From: Phoronis australis
Taxonomy: Eukaryota; Phoronida; Phoronidae
DNA: 64,000 nucleotides
Direction: 5' to 3'
Assembly (NCBI GenBank): GCA_002633005.1
Contig: NMRA01000305.1
Location: forward strand, 367,110 to 431,109
Of the stretch, positions 48,201-55,100 are shown in pieces (within the stretch, counting starts at the first letter, position 1; the number at the start of each line of letters is the position of its first letter). A model generated the notes under the pieces. The model had not been told where the DNA came from, did not search any database, and saw nothing but the letters and a program-made list of their open reading frames with translations. The translations under genes and the position numbers were made by a program.

Positions 48201-49419
48201 TCACAGGAACTCGAGTCGCTGCCAGAATATAAGAAGTGGCTCCACAAGATTGGCTCAACAGAGGGCGACACTCAAAGCTACTTGGACGACGTGCCGTCGG
48301 AAGCGCCTCTGCCTCTCCCGGAGATTCCTGAAGTTGATGAGACTGAGCTGGTTGATCACATGACCAAGAGTCTGATGTTGAGCGATGACAAAAGACTGCA
48401 CATGACTGACAACACAAACACCAACAATAACGTGGAGAACCAATGGGATTTCATGTTGGCTCGGCAGAACCCCAAACCATCGTTGAAGAAACCAAAGTAC
48501 CAGTTTCTGACTGAGAAGGACGCCACTGTTCCTGGTCAGTTTTCGACGAGATACAGCGAGATGCGCGAGAACAGAGACATCCCCAAGCCTGCCAGTCCTT
48601 CCCACCTCCAGGGGACAAGGTCAGCCATGGCTGTAGTGGGAGGGTCAGGCAGCGCATTGTCCAGTCGAAGGGACAGTTGTCTTGGTGAGTGACCGTGTGC
48701 CTTGGCAATACTACAACTACAGAGTGTTCTGTTTGAACTGAAGTTGGGTAATGGTCTGATATAACATGCACGAATTTTGAGAACCAGTTTTCTCCACTGA
48801 AGTTTGGGCATCAACTGGTTCTCAAAATACAGGCACGTTATATCAGACTATTGCCCTGAAGTTGAGTGGGTTAGGGAACTTCGACACATTTTCCCTGTGT
48901 AACTGATATTCACTTGTAGTGGAAGCCAAGACATGAAAACATTCTCCAGACACCCTTGATTTTTTTGCTGTTCAATAGTTACATATTGTTGAAAGGTTTC
49001 AGTGTATGAAAGTTTTTAATGAATTGGAAATGCATATTGAGTAGACTATTGCAAGTGAGTACTACAGTGTTGATCCCTGGCCACCAAATGTGCAGAGAGA
49101 CTGGTCATTCTGATATGTTTCACTTGGTGATAATTATTGTCAATGTTTAAGTGTAGATATAAACATTTTCTCATGCAAGATTGGCATTGCTGTTGCAGAC
49201 TCCATGTTATCTCAAGATCGTCGATCGCTGCGTCACTCTGCGCCCTCTGGTGGGTACCAGCAGGAGTTCTGTCGTCGCTACACGGATAGCTGGGAGCCTC
49301 TTAGTATGAGAGCATTAGTCGAGTACAAGACACACATGAAAACTCTTGGAGAGGGAGACTTCAAATACGGCACGCCCTCACTGTGGTCTCACAAGTCTGT
49401 GGGTGTTGGATTGCTTTAA
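11696..49419 (+). CDS. Unnamed SILK-motif / coiled-coil protein (whole gene, spliced)
   Basis: Spliced coding region join(11696-12247, 34179-34343, 42124-42196, 43355-43548, 43770-43941, [45555-45581], 45642-45817, 47764-47973, 48207-48684, 49199-49419). It predicts 746 aa without the bracketed microexon and 755 aa with it. Every junction has AG/GT and the phases agree (0,0,1,0,1,[1],0,0,1). The N-terminus (residues 1-184) is polar, with SILK at residues 14-17, 19-22, 76-79 and 103-106. Residues about 185-290 are K/E/R/Q-rich and probably coiled coil. SILR follows at 305-308. The C-terminal half is less repetitive and contains W-rich stretches. SILK ([GS]IL[RK]) is a known docking motif for protein phosphatase 1, so PP1 binding is inferred, not shown. 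I do not recognise the family. Exons could be missing in the 34520-35294 gap. Confidence 0.82.
16529..17042. mobile_element. Large foldback element, copy 1
   Basis: It begins AAGGGCCTTTCATGCTAACG and ends GTCAATATGAAAGGGCCTT. Internal words GTATGAACGCTTAACT, GAAGTTATCGC and AGTTAACTG recur in both orientations. The reverse complement of its right half aligns at roughly 85-90% by eye with 29891-30115. It is a non-autonomous foldback-type DNA element. Confidence 0.75.
17132..17290. repeat. 70-bp tandem repeat, about 2.2 copies
   Basis: TATTTCTGTTACTGATTAG starts at 17132 and 17202, with the third, partial unit at 17272. The units include AAACATTTTGTTTTAG and differ at a few positions. Confidence 0.75.
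17865..18175. repeat. Dispersed element (partner at 23561-23912)
   Basis: GCAAGTTGACACCGCGG, AAACTGGGTCAAGGCGGAAG and GCTTGCGTAATACG align with GCAAATTGACTCCGCGG, AAACTGGAGCAAGGCGGAAA and GCTTGTGCAATGAC of the 23.6 kb copy, in the same order and spacing. Confidence 0.6.
18938..19185 (+). mobile_element. tRNA-derived SINE-like unit
   Basis: It has a good RNA polymerase III A box (TGGCCTAGTGGG, 18949-18960) and B box (GGTTCGAGTCT, 18994-19004) spaced 45 bases apart as in tRNA genes. The tRNA-unrelated tail includes CTTGAGTAAGGTCTCTAGC and AATGGGTATATGTGATTAG. The cloverleaf is imperfect (no clear acceptor stem pairing), so it is a SINE head rather than a functional tRNA gene. Confidence 0.6.
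21421..21455. repeat. Short tandem repeat, 11-bp unit x3
   Basis: The word ACTTTGCGAG(G) is repeated three times, the last with AAAAC. It is a small local expansion. Confidence 0.6.
23362..23482. repeat. 23-bp tandem repeat, about 5 copies
   Basis: The unit CTACCGTCACAAATTGTCAC plus three bases (AAC) is repeated about five times with rare changes. The open frame seen here is a by-product of the repeat. Confidence 0.8.
23561..23912. mobile_element. MITE-like element with GCCGTTTACAC ends
   Basis: GCCGTTTACAC at 23561 is matched by GTGTAAACGGC at about 23902-23912 (inverted). The interior is relatively GC-rich and related to 17865-18175. It is probably a non-autonomous DNA transposon; the outer boundaries are approximate. 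Confidence 0.6.
24785..24925. repeat. Member of the AAATTTCACTTGTC dispersed family
   Basis: It ends AAAATTCATTTGTTGGCCCT then ATTCTGCTATAAATTGGTGG, matching the family 3' end seen at 28600, 40430, 46240, 50700 and 56548, all in + orientation. Confidence 0.45.
25155..25345. repeat. Dispersed repeat copy (partner at 27020-27165)
   Basis: TCTCTAAAATTTGGTACACC, GAGCCAAAATTG and TTCTGAAG align with TCTCTAAAATTTAGCACGCC, AAGCCAAAATTG and TTCTGAAG at 27020-27165 in the same order. Both are in the + orientation. Confidence 0.55.
26183..26246. repeat. 16-bp tandem repeat x4 (ACGCAAGATCACGCAA)
   Basis: Four perfect 16-bp units start at 26183, 26199, 26215 and 26231, each with one GATC. They lie in a copy of the dispersed GCGATATCTCGC-type family (reverse orientation), so this is an expansion inside that repeat. 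Confidence 0.85.
27020..27165. repeat. Dispersed repeat copy (partner at 25155-25345)
   Basis: This is the second member of the pair described at 25155-25345; the 3' end (GGACATAGCATTTTGTTTGAA) aligns with GGACTCTGTGTTTTGAATC. Confidence 0.55.
28295..28640. mobile_element. Dispersed AAATTTCACTTGTC-type element with inner hairpin
   Basis: It contains an exact 22-bp inverted repeat (28404-28425 and 28452-28473). On either side lie two related segments (GATTACCTTGTTGC...CTTTACCAAATG and GATTACCTCGCTGC...CTTTGCCAAATG). The right end AAATTTCATTTCTGTC followed by TTGTGCGCTAAATA is shared with other family members in this window. Confidence 0.6.
29891..30494. mobile_element. Large foldback element, copy 2 (inverted relative to copy 1)
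   Basis: It begins AAGGCCCTTTTATATTGACT and ends GTTAGTATGAAAGGCCCTT. The order is reversed relative to 16529-17042. It contains a foreign insertion of about 190 bp (30116-30306) exactly where the copy-1 sequence runs uninterrupted. Confidence 0.75.
30116..30306. mobile_element. Nested palindrome-bounded insertion
   Basis: It starts with a palindrome (arms ACTTGGCGGAA / TTCCGCCAAGT, 30116-30140) and ends with a second (ATCGGATACAAAATGGC at 30263-30279; its exact reverse complement at 30290-30306). It interrupts the larger foldback element, so it inserted later. Confidence 0.6.
30643..32338. repeat. 1.7 kb near-identical block, copy 1
   Basis: It aligns end to end with 32340-34051, differing by about 20 changes in the first 800 bases and only a few in the rest, plus a 20-base and a 4-base indel. 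The copies are separated by a single N. Confidence 0.9.
32340..34051. repeat. 1.7 kb near-identical block, copy 2
   Basis: This is the partner of 30643-32338. It has 20 extra bases (TTTGTGATAGCAGTGTGCCT region) near 32440 and lacks one TTAT near 33903. It ends at ATGGTCC (34051), just as copy 1 ends at the N. It is either a tandem duplication or two alleles placed in series by the assembler. Confidence 0.9.
34179..34343 (+). CDS. Unnamed gene, coding exon 2
   Basis: 55 codons, phase 0 at both ends, between acceptor CTTTTTAG and donor GTGAGT. It begins AHERTYSHWVAAKDERKVQE and continues with alternating charged and hydrophobic residues typical of a coiled coil. The open frame stops inside the following intron. 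The N gap begins 176 bases after the donor. Confidence 0.85.
34520..35294. other. Assembly gap (775 N)
   Basis: A run of N within the intron after coding exon 2 of the plus-strand gene. The open frames reported across it are artefacts. It probably contains the missing part of a CAGGG-ended transposon, and could also hide an exon. Confidence 0.95.
35295..35438. mobile_element. Right part of a CAGGG-ended element cut by the assembly gap
   Basis: The stretch ends CATTCCAAGCCCTG, and its reverse complement aligns closely with 53050-53190, including the internal poly-A/poly-T run at which the N gap ends. The remainder should lie inside 34520-35294. Confidence 0.75.
36039..36222. repeat. 36-39 bp tandem repeat, 5 copies
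   Basis: TGCTGTCCCAGCACTCGTAC-like units start at about 36039, 36078, 36117, 36154 and 36190, with linkers such as AGTGAATGCAGCAGTT. The short open frames on both strands here are produced by the repeat. Confidence 0.85.
40265..40475. repeat. Member of the AAATTTCACTTGTC dispersed family
   Basis: It starts CACCAAAATAATTGTCAGAA and ends AAATTTCACTTGTCGGCAAT then GTTGTGTCCTAAATAGG. It lies in intron 2 of the unnamed gene. Confidence 0.55.
42124..42196 (+). CDS. Unnamed gene, coding exon 3
   Basis: 73 nt between TTTTCAG and GTAGGT. It enters in phase 0 and leaves in phase 1. It encodes KRQLEKEAKQAKQEELLKIC and four more residues, continuing the coiled coil of the previous exon. It is too short for ORF scanning. 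The call rests on splice sites, phase compatibility and composition. Confidence 0.8.
42522..42625. mobile_element. Short foldback MITE, copy 1
   Basis: Arms AATGGTCTGATGTAAGGTGG... and ...CAGGCACGTTATATCAGACT enclose GAGAACCAGTTTTCT / ACTAGTTCTCAAAA. It is nearly the same as 48749-48852. Confidence 0.75.
42746..42860 (+). mobile_element. Degenerate tRNA-SINE-like unit
   Basis: GGGCAGTAGAGCCCAGTGTG (weak A-box-like) is followed by AAGTTCAAACCCTG (B-box-like, 42797-42810). The layout is similar to the 18.9 kb unit but more diverged. The tail has AATGTATAAGCGCTG. Confidence 0.35.
43355..43548 (+). CDS. Unnamed gene, coding exon 4
   Basis: 194 nt, entered in phase 1 and left in phase 0, between CATTTAG and GTGAGT. 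It starts with a very basic and acidic helix (DRDRKRREERLERERKRQ) that ends the coiled-coil region. A serine-rich segment follows, containing DRQSILRKSAG, a fifth SILK-type motif (residues 305-308 of the predicted protein). Confidence 0.85.
43770..43941 (+). CDS. Unnamed gene, coding exon 5
   Basis: 172 nt between TTCATAG and GTAGGT, entered in phase 0 and left in phase 1. It encodes an acidic start (EEDQESLELTDEQL), a W/H/Y-containing segment (PWHHAQLYRLYGSAG) and a basic proline/lysine end (KPKKPVPQKMRRQGG). The following intron opens with a long purine-rich tract. Confidence 0.85.
43945..44360 (+). repeat. Purine-rich, G-run-rich intronic tract
   Basis: It starts immediately after the donor of coding exon 5. 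Over about 400 bases the plus strand is dominated by GGGAGG, GAGGGA and AAGGAGG words, resembling a decayed short-unit repeat. G runs next to a donor can act as splicing enhancers or fold as quadruplexes (inference). Confidence 0.55.
44361..45554 (+). other. Rest of intron 5 of the unnamed gene
   Basis: Unremarkable A/T-rich sequence. I see no exon or repeat apart from a small duplication, TATGACAATAGAATATGACA, near 44769. Confidence 0.55.
45555..45581 (+). CDS. Candidate 27-nt microexon of the unnamed gene
   Basis: The acceptor TTTTCCCCTAG ends at 45554 and the donor GTGAGC starts at 45582. The 27 nt are entered and left in phase 1, so inclusion adds nine in-frame residues (DVASAVVPI in place after the split glycine) and skipping keeps the frame. 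The intron to the next exon is only 60 bases. Its acceptor neighbourhood resembles that of the next exon, suggesting a local duplication. It could equally be a skipped decoy; transcript data are needed to choose. Confidence 0.45.
45642..45817 (+). CDS. Unnamed gene, coding exon 6
   Basis: 176 nt between GTTCCCCCTAG and GTGAGT, entered in phase 1 and left in phase 0. It encodes a folded-looking helical segment starting RAGADALWSTLREDSVRKLL and ending in a basic/aromatic stretch (KKIKPVKRNFFATED). The residue mix (W, L, R, Q) suggests a conserved globular or helical unit. Confidence 0.85.
45818..47763 (+). other. Intron 6 of the unnamed gene
   Basis: It contains the dispersed element at 46065-46262. 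An open frame at 46872-47240 is T-rich and hydrophobic with no coding signature. Nothing else is seen. Confidence 0.6.
46065..46262. repeat. Member of the AAATTTCACTTGTC dispersed family
   Basis: It starts CACACAAATAATTGCCAAAA and ends AAATTTCACTCGTCGGCCAT then TTTGTGTGCTAAATAAG. It lies in intron 6 of the unnamed gene. Confidence 0.55.
47764..47973 (+). CDS. Unnamed gene, coding exon 7
   Basis: 210 nt, phase 0 at both ends, between TTGCTAG and GTGAGT. It is rich in H, M and N, with EYRHKVGMMHHSAVGNEDRG and an NNPPPDFNNYEGHEG segment, and ends SWIHDTW. Local GC content is higher than in the flanking introns, as expected for coding sequence. Confidence 0.87.
48207..48684 (+). CDS. Unnamed gene, coding exon 8
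   Basis: 478 nt, the second largest coding exon (after exon 1), between CTACTCACAG and GTGAGT, entered in phase 0 and left in phase 1. It begins ELESLPEYKKWLHKIG, passes through an acidic proline-rich linker (PSEAPLPLPEIPEVDETEL) and a WDFMLARQNPKPSLKKPKYQ segment, and ends in a low-complexity G/S region. The upstream 93 nt of the same open frame are intronic. Confidence 0.87.
48749..48852. mobile_element. Short foldback MITE, copy 2
   Basis: Arms AATGGTCTGATATAACATGC and CAGGCACGTTATATCAGACT, same layout and length as 42522-42625. It sits 64 bases downstream of the donor of coding exon 8 of the unnamed gene. Confidence 0.75.
49199..49419 (+). CDS. Unnamed gene, last coding exon with stop
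   Basis: The acceptor GTTGCAG ends at 49198. The exon is entered in phase 1 (split Asp codon) and reads to TAA at 49417-49419. It encodes 73 residues, including the split Asp, with WEPLSMRALVEYK and GEGDFKYGTPSLWSHK. No good donor precedes the stop, so I take it as terminal. The last few codons (SVGVGLL) are less conserved-looking and an alternative splice there cannot be excluded. Confidence 0.8.
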
Positions 49420-50215
49420 CTTCACTTGTCTCGCTTTTTTATGTCCACTAGTTTTTTTGTTTTAGATATATACACGACCTTGCTTTTGTTTAAAAGTAAC
49501 ATTCCAAACTGAAATTTGTGTTTTGTTGTATATTTATTGTAGACTGGTGTTTGCTACATCGATTTTTCTACACTTCATGCCAATTTGGAAACAGTTTTGG
49601 AGAAATGTAGCAGTGAAGCACTTTACTCGTCCTGTTGTATTTTTTATTATTAATCTAATTTTATGTGTGTATCTGTTATTTTTAATAGGCGAATCTGTGA
49701 TATTTTTTGTTCATTGTCATTCCGTAAGATTAAAGAATCAGTCATAGACAATATAAAATACTTTTATCTCTTAGCATATTCACGTAAAATTCCATTTGTG
49801 ATTCGTCACAGTAATTATTCCTCTTCTTTCAAATGGTGCATTGCATCTTGGGAAGTCATGTGACTCTCCTGTGATGTTGTTATTGTCCTGTGGTGCAGAC
49901 ATTCAACACATGTCGTTACAGTTGTAAAGCAGACGGGTGATAGAGGGCGCTGTGTTGCCTGGTTTGATGGTGTGGCCCAATGTCGTTTCTTGACCCTGTC
50001 TCTTGAATGTAACTGATGAACATGTTATTGACACTGATATAGGGTGCTATAGCAACCGCTGTACTGTCTTCATGTAAATAGATTTTAATGTCTAATGCTC
50101 TTGCCGTAAAATTGATTTTTGTGGGCATAACATCTATGGTCTATCAAACCAAGTTTCATTAGAAACATTTGAAACAAATATTGAAAATAAAAAATATTAT
50201 TTAAAGGAGAACGTT
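49420..50215 (+). other. Probable 3' UTR of the unnamed gene
   Basis: T-rich sequence without coding potential follows the TAA. The first AATAAA on this strand is at 50186-50191, giving a 3' UTR of roughly 0.8 kb if it is used. No other strong hexamer is seen before it. Confidence 0.4.
50186..50191 (+). terminator. Candidate polyadenylation signal AATAAA
   Basis: A canonical AATAAA hexamer 767 bases after the stop codon of the plus-strand gene, in an A/T-rich context. Usage is inferred. Confidence 0.4.
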
Positions 50216-50549
50216 CGTCTTGTTCTGAGTTCAGCAACTCAAGGTAACAATCACAGTCCTGCTGTAACTTCTCATAATGAGTACTCTTGTACCTAACGCT
50301 CACAGTTGCATCCATTTTTCTACTCTGAGAAAACCCTGTAATTTACAGAATTCGACAGAACCCAGCCAAAGGGGGACGTAAGTAAAGATTCATTGGGCAA
50401 AATAACACGTAGTCTGGCACAGATTTGGCAGCGTTGACGAAAGTCACCAAAAATTAATACATTCTTGTAATGAAACTGGCAAGAACTGCACTTCATATAA
50501 TTTGAACAACACGTAATGGGCATTTTTACTGAATACAGTAGTATCTGAA

Positions 50550-50755
50550 AATTCAAACAAAAATAATTGCCAAAAATGCCTCACATACAATCTTCAAAGA
50601 CTTCCAACGTCCCACAATTTATCAAAACTGGTGTTGGCTGTGGTACAAAAAAAATGATTTACTGCTACGCATGTCGCATGAAAAAAATTACAAAACAAAA
50701 TTTTATCTGTCTGCCATATTGTATCCGGAATAATTGGCGAGATTTTACCATGATA
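50550..50755. repeat. Member of the AAATTTCACTTGTC dispersed family
   Basis: It starts AACAAAAATAATTGCCAAAA and ends AATTTTATCTGTCTGCCATA then TTGTATCCGGAATAATTGG and GAGATTTTACC. It is immediately followed by the CAGGG-ended element at 50768. Confidence 0.55.
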
Positions 50756-50767
50756 TTAATAATTACA

Positions 50768-50997
50768 CAGGGCTCGGAATTTTCCACTTTTATGAGGATT
50801 TCCTCTTTTTTGATTCCCAGTTTCCTCTTTTCTCATCTCGTTTTTTATCATTAAGACTTCATTCACACAAAAATGTTTATTTCAGTTGAATTTTACAAAT
50901 GTTATACAAAAAATATTTCTATTACACAAGCCCATTTGTGGAACAATACATAACCTGGAAAATTTTCCTTTTTTGCCATTGGTCATCCTAAGCCCTG
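50768..50997. mobile_element. CAGGG-ended DNA transposon remnant with 6-bp TSD
   Basis: The ends are CAGGGCTCGGAAT and ATCCTAAGCCCTG, flanked by ATTACA at 50762-50767 and 50998-51003. The interior (TTTCCTCTTTT, GACTTCATTCA, ATGTTTATTTCAGTT) aligns with 10644-10974, and this copy lacks the 77-bp internal duplication. It sits between the convergent 3' ends of the two genes. Confidence 0.8.
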
Positions 50998-51199
50998 ATT
51001 ACAGAACTTCATCAGAGCAGGTACGACAGGCAGGGCAGACCTACTTTTTGCTTACAAACCACATCATTGGTGAAATGGATTTCTGGTTGAGTTACGCTGG
51101 GGACATCTGATGGCAATTCTTAGAGTGACAGACTCCGTTGTCCAAGTATGTCTTGATGAGACCTGATATTCACTAAATGCTAAAAATGAATGGGTTTTG

Positions 51200-52072
51200 T
51201 TTTTATTATGTAAATGGACTTAAGAAGCAGGCAAGGTAATGGGAAACGAGAAATATCAAAAAGATGGCTGCCTCTACTCCACAGTCTAGAGAAATGTCCA
51301 GGTGGAAAGAACACAAGTGCGAACACACTTTTTGATTACTTTCCCTGAAAATTTTTAGATATTGTCGCCAGCGAAACGGTAGAAATGATGAGCAGAACAG
51401 AGGAACACATTGCAAGTTTGATCGAAATCGAACAAAAGCGCTAATAATGGTGACAATTTTAGTGTTTATTACGAAAAACGCAATGTACAATATCAAGATT
51501 TAATATCCAGAAAGCGTTACATCTAGCAAGGGTAATGGTGACAATAAACACCGATACCCAGGCAAAACTATAAGCCTGATACTGGACGGGTCTCATCACC
51601 TGTTGCCCCAATGAGGACCAGCAGCATCAGTTTCAAAATTGCTTTAGTCGATAATACAATAAAGCACAAACAGCCTTGTGACAAACTTACCACCAACCAC
51701 ATCACCCTCAACGCGTTTCTTTTTTGAAAAGCTACACTAACGTATCTAAGGTATAGTTTTAACACAGTGGCTTGGTAACGTAACGAATTGCAAGACCAGA
51801 CTACTGAAGCTGAGAAAAAATCCTGCATCACTTTAGCACATAGCACGTGACTTTTTTTTAAAAATGTACAACTAAACAGTACCGTATCACCACATCCACT
51901 TTCAAAAATACACAGAGAAGAACCAATTTTGGCATAATCTTCAGATCTCCAGAAGGACATTGGTACAGCCTTAACTATACTGTATCTTTTCAAGCCGCCC
52001 AAACAGTAAAACAGTCCAAAATATATTGTGCCTTTCCAACCCCTCAAAATAATGGTACACTCCATCCCACTG
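51200..52072 (-). other. RELN: Probable RELN 3' UTR
   Basis: Non-coding sequence follows the TAA. A long open frame on this strand (51568-52065) starts after the stop and has no recognisable similarity, so it is treated as UTR. AATAAA hexamers on the minus strand lie at 51465-51470 and 51202-51207. Confidence 0.45.
51465..51470 (-). terminator. RELN: Candidate RELN polyadenylation signal
   Basis: AATAAA on the minus strand, about 600 bases after the stop codon. A second hexamer at 51202-51207 is an alternative. Usage is inferred. Confidence 0.35.
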
Positions 52073-52136
52073 TTATCTCCCCAGGTCAGGGCGACCGCGT
52101 GGATGGAACCTTCGCATCAACTGCTCATGTCTGCTC
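52073..52136 (-). CDS. RELN: RELN last exon: short basic C-terminal tail and stop
   Basis: The acceptor TTCACTTTCAG adjoins 52136. The one leading base completes the split Met codon, then SRHEQLMRRFHPRGRPDLGR, then TAA at 52073-52075. The order SR-x-basic-aromatic-basic resembles the C-terminal region of vertebrate reelin (SRQHGLRHFYNRRRR...). This tail has 21 residues against about 33 in mammals, and has no four-arginine run. It is too short for ORF scanning. It was found by phase, acceptor and similarity of the tail. Confidence 0.82.
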
Positions 52137-55100
52137 CTGAAAGTGAAACGCATCACTGACATGAGACGTACGACTCCTACAGTCAATACAAATATACTCT
52201 CATCTGGCACACAATTTTCTGCAAAAAACACTGCACAGTTTTCTTAGCCATATACTGGGAATCAGGTCTTATCTATGACCCACGGTGAGAATTTCAAAGG
52301 GTACTAAACCCTGTTTTGATGATTTCAACCAATCCTCGTTCCGGCACTTGCTAATGCATCAGTGGTGTCACTCTTCAACGATGAAAGTAGGAATCAACAA
52401 AAAATCAATTCTCCCTATATATCACAGATTGAATTATGGTTCTTGGTGGGTGGTCTTTCACCACAGTTGCCGTGTAATTTGCTAAAAGCATAGGTCACGC
52501 TTTCCTGTTTATAAGACTTGAAAGCAGTTTTCAAATTTCCCTCCAAACTTCTGAGGGTTGTCCGGTATTACAGAGCATTATTTTGAATCAGAGAATTGGA
52601 TGGAAAAGTCGTTTTAATATCTTTTAATAAGCCAAAACCCGGCTTGCTATCCTTTTAACTAATAACAAGACAATCATTCAAGAAACTCATACCCCACAGA
52701 CTGCCTTAAACTCCTCATTTCAGACTGCTTTACCACCAACACTATGAACACCACGATCTCAAACTGTTCTCGTTGACTCAAACTGCAGACAAATTTTTTC
52801 AGCAAAGCAACATGGCCTACAGACACCAACCTTGCCACCGAATCACAAATGTTTGTTATGCACACTTATTTCCATGTAAAAAACAAGGACAAAATGGGCA
52901 TACAACAGTGCCCTCTATAGGTAGAGAAACTGGCTAAACATGACCTTTTCCCAGACAAAACTCAACGCGACGTAGACGGGTAGGTGTGTGTCAGGGTGTG
53001 TTACGATTGCGTGATTGTGTTTTCGTTCTGGTTTTTCCGTTACATATATCAGGGCTTGGAATGACCAATGACAGAAATCGCGGAAACTTTTACGGCCCAA
53101 ATCATGCGCGCTACCCAGCCTTGAAATGGTCGATGAGAACGTTTCCCCGACAAAAATCGGGACTAAAAAAAAAAAGAAAAAAAAAAACGTTACCACCATC
53201 AGTAGCATGTGTCTGCGTCCTTTTAGCTCGTCGGTCCACTCCCAACCCACACATTTTTGGTTGCAGAGCCGTAGTATTTGTCGCCGCGGTTTACAATAAC
53301 ACGAGACGCCATTGAAAATCCCACCACACTATCCCAGATGCCCCGGCAATGTTGACAATTTACGTTCCTCCGAAACATAAAGAGCAACTTCCGCTTTTCG
53401 AAGGGAACGTCGTCTGCAACGCCGCGGTAAGAAAGGAATTTGCCGCGGAAATTTTAGATCAAATCCGATTTTTTTACGCGGAAATATAATAAAATGCGCG
53501 GATGAAACATTTGAAAAAAGCGGAAATCCGCGTTTCCGCGGAAAATTCCAAGCCCTGCTATATTTATGCGACTTCTAGTAACAAAGCGAAAAATGGACAA
53601 CTTACATTACAATTTCCACGTAATCGATGGCCCACTGGTCGTAGCCCTGACCGTCATGAACTGGTTGCCACCAACGGAACTGAACCCCACGCGACTTCGC
53701 ATCGAGCGGTAAGTCGTAGACAACGCGGGACGGGTGCGCCAACTCACGGGGGTCATGTGAGGCAATTAGGTGCCAGTTGATCCCCTGAAGTAAGATATCG
53801 TCCGTCATACTGGGACACAACGCGGCGATGACATTTGGCTTAGCGTGATTGGTCACGTCAGTGTAAAACAAAAAAGCATATCCTGTAAACTGACAGGAAG
53901 GGTGCTGCTTTTCTTGACATGGGTCATATTAAAATGATCTGTGCCTTCCATCCAAAGTACATGATTGTGAGCATAGTGGTGTACTCAAGAAAACGAATTC
54001 AAAACAACAAATCAGACACAGATAAAAATAAAGTTATTTATGTCTAAAAGCGCACATTGTTGTATTTTGAGTGTGTGATATCCTTTTTTTAAACTGAGCT
54101 TTCTGTTTCTATTCAGCTATTCTTCAAAATTTTAACAAATTCCTAAAATAATGTTCAGGTACCAGTTTTGTTAGCTGTGCACCATAAGCCATGATAGAAT
54201 GAAGTGAAATTTTCTTAATATTTAATTTTTCTACAACAATATCACAAAAACATGGAAGTCTGCTTTTCCCCAATGTTGTGTCTTAAATTGAAAAATTCTA
54301 TCACACACTAGAAAGGTTTATTCCCCATCACAGGCATGCACTGCTTTCATTAAGCACACAGGTGTTGACTGTTTACACTCACCCTATCTCTGGTGTACTG
54401 CAGCAGCACCACCTTGTGGTCAGATCGCTCATCTAACACCATGTTACAAGTTGAGGAAGGGTGGACACTGCCAATTTGTATCACAAACATGATTTTACTG
54501 AAAGCAAAATACTCAGCCTTATTCTCTCTATAGACATCCGTGCACTTTTGGTCTAAAGTGGCATCGCAGCAAGACACTTCAGGTTCCAGAGATTAGTATA
54601 ATTGTATTTTATCAATTCAGAATGCTTATTACGTTTTCGATAACTCACAGAAACAAGTACATGTCAGCACATCTATGTTATTCTGCAACACACTGCAGTA
54701 AGCACGTAACCCATGAATTGATTCTTTCATGCTGATGACATCTTCCAAACAATGAGAGCTTTTAATTTTAATATTTTAATATCAATCAAGACCTTTCTAA
54801 CTTTTAATAGAACTTGATGGCTTGACTAATCACGAAAGCAATTCACAAAAAGCACGAGTTACTTCATTCATTTTAAGAGCTCCTCGCATTCTGTCAGAAA
54901 ATGGGCCAAAGCCAAATTTTACTAGAGACACGGCTGGAAAACTGGCCAATCCTATACCATAAAATTTGAAAGTTGATCATGTGATTGGTCACATTTTGAG
55001 CTAATGTTCCAGTACAGGTTGGTGGCCACGCGACCTGATCCCATGGCATTACCTGACTTGTGACGTGTCCATTTCCCTGGTCACAGCTTCCCGCTGTCCA

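Larger units (their letters stand above)
52137..54382 (-). other. Last two RELN introns and flanks
   Basis: 52137-53605 is the intron before the last exon; it holds the CAGGG-ended element at 53050-53557 and otherwise A/T-rich sequence. 53785-54382 is the preceding intron, with a degenerate relative of the AAATTTCACTTGTC family at about 54170-54310. Confidence 0.6.

Noticed and set aside
48145-48814. Several 90-116 codon minus-strand and shifted plus-strand open frames
   Set aside because: They overlap coding exon 8 of the unnamed gene in other frames and reflect its higher GC content.
51568-52065. 165-codon open frame on the minus strand
   Set aside because: It starts after the RELN stop codon, has no recognisable similarity and is best read as 3' UTR.
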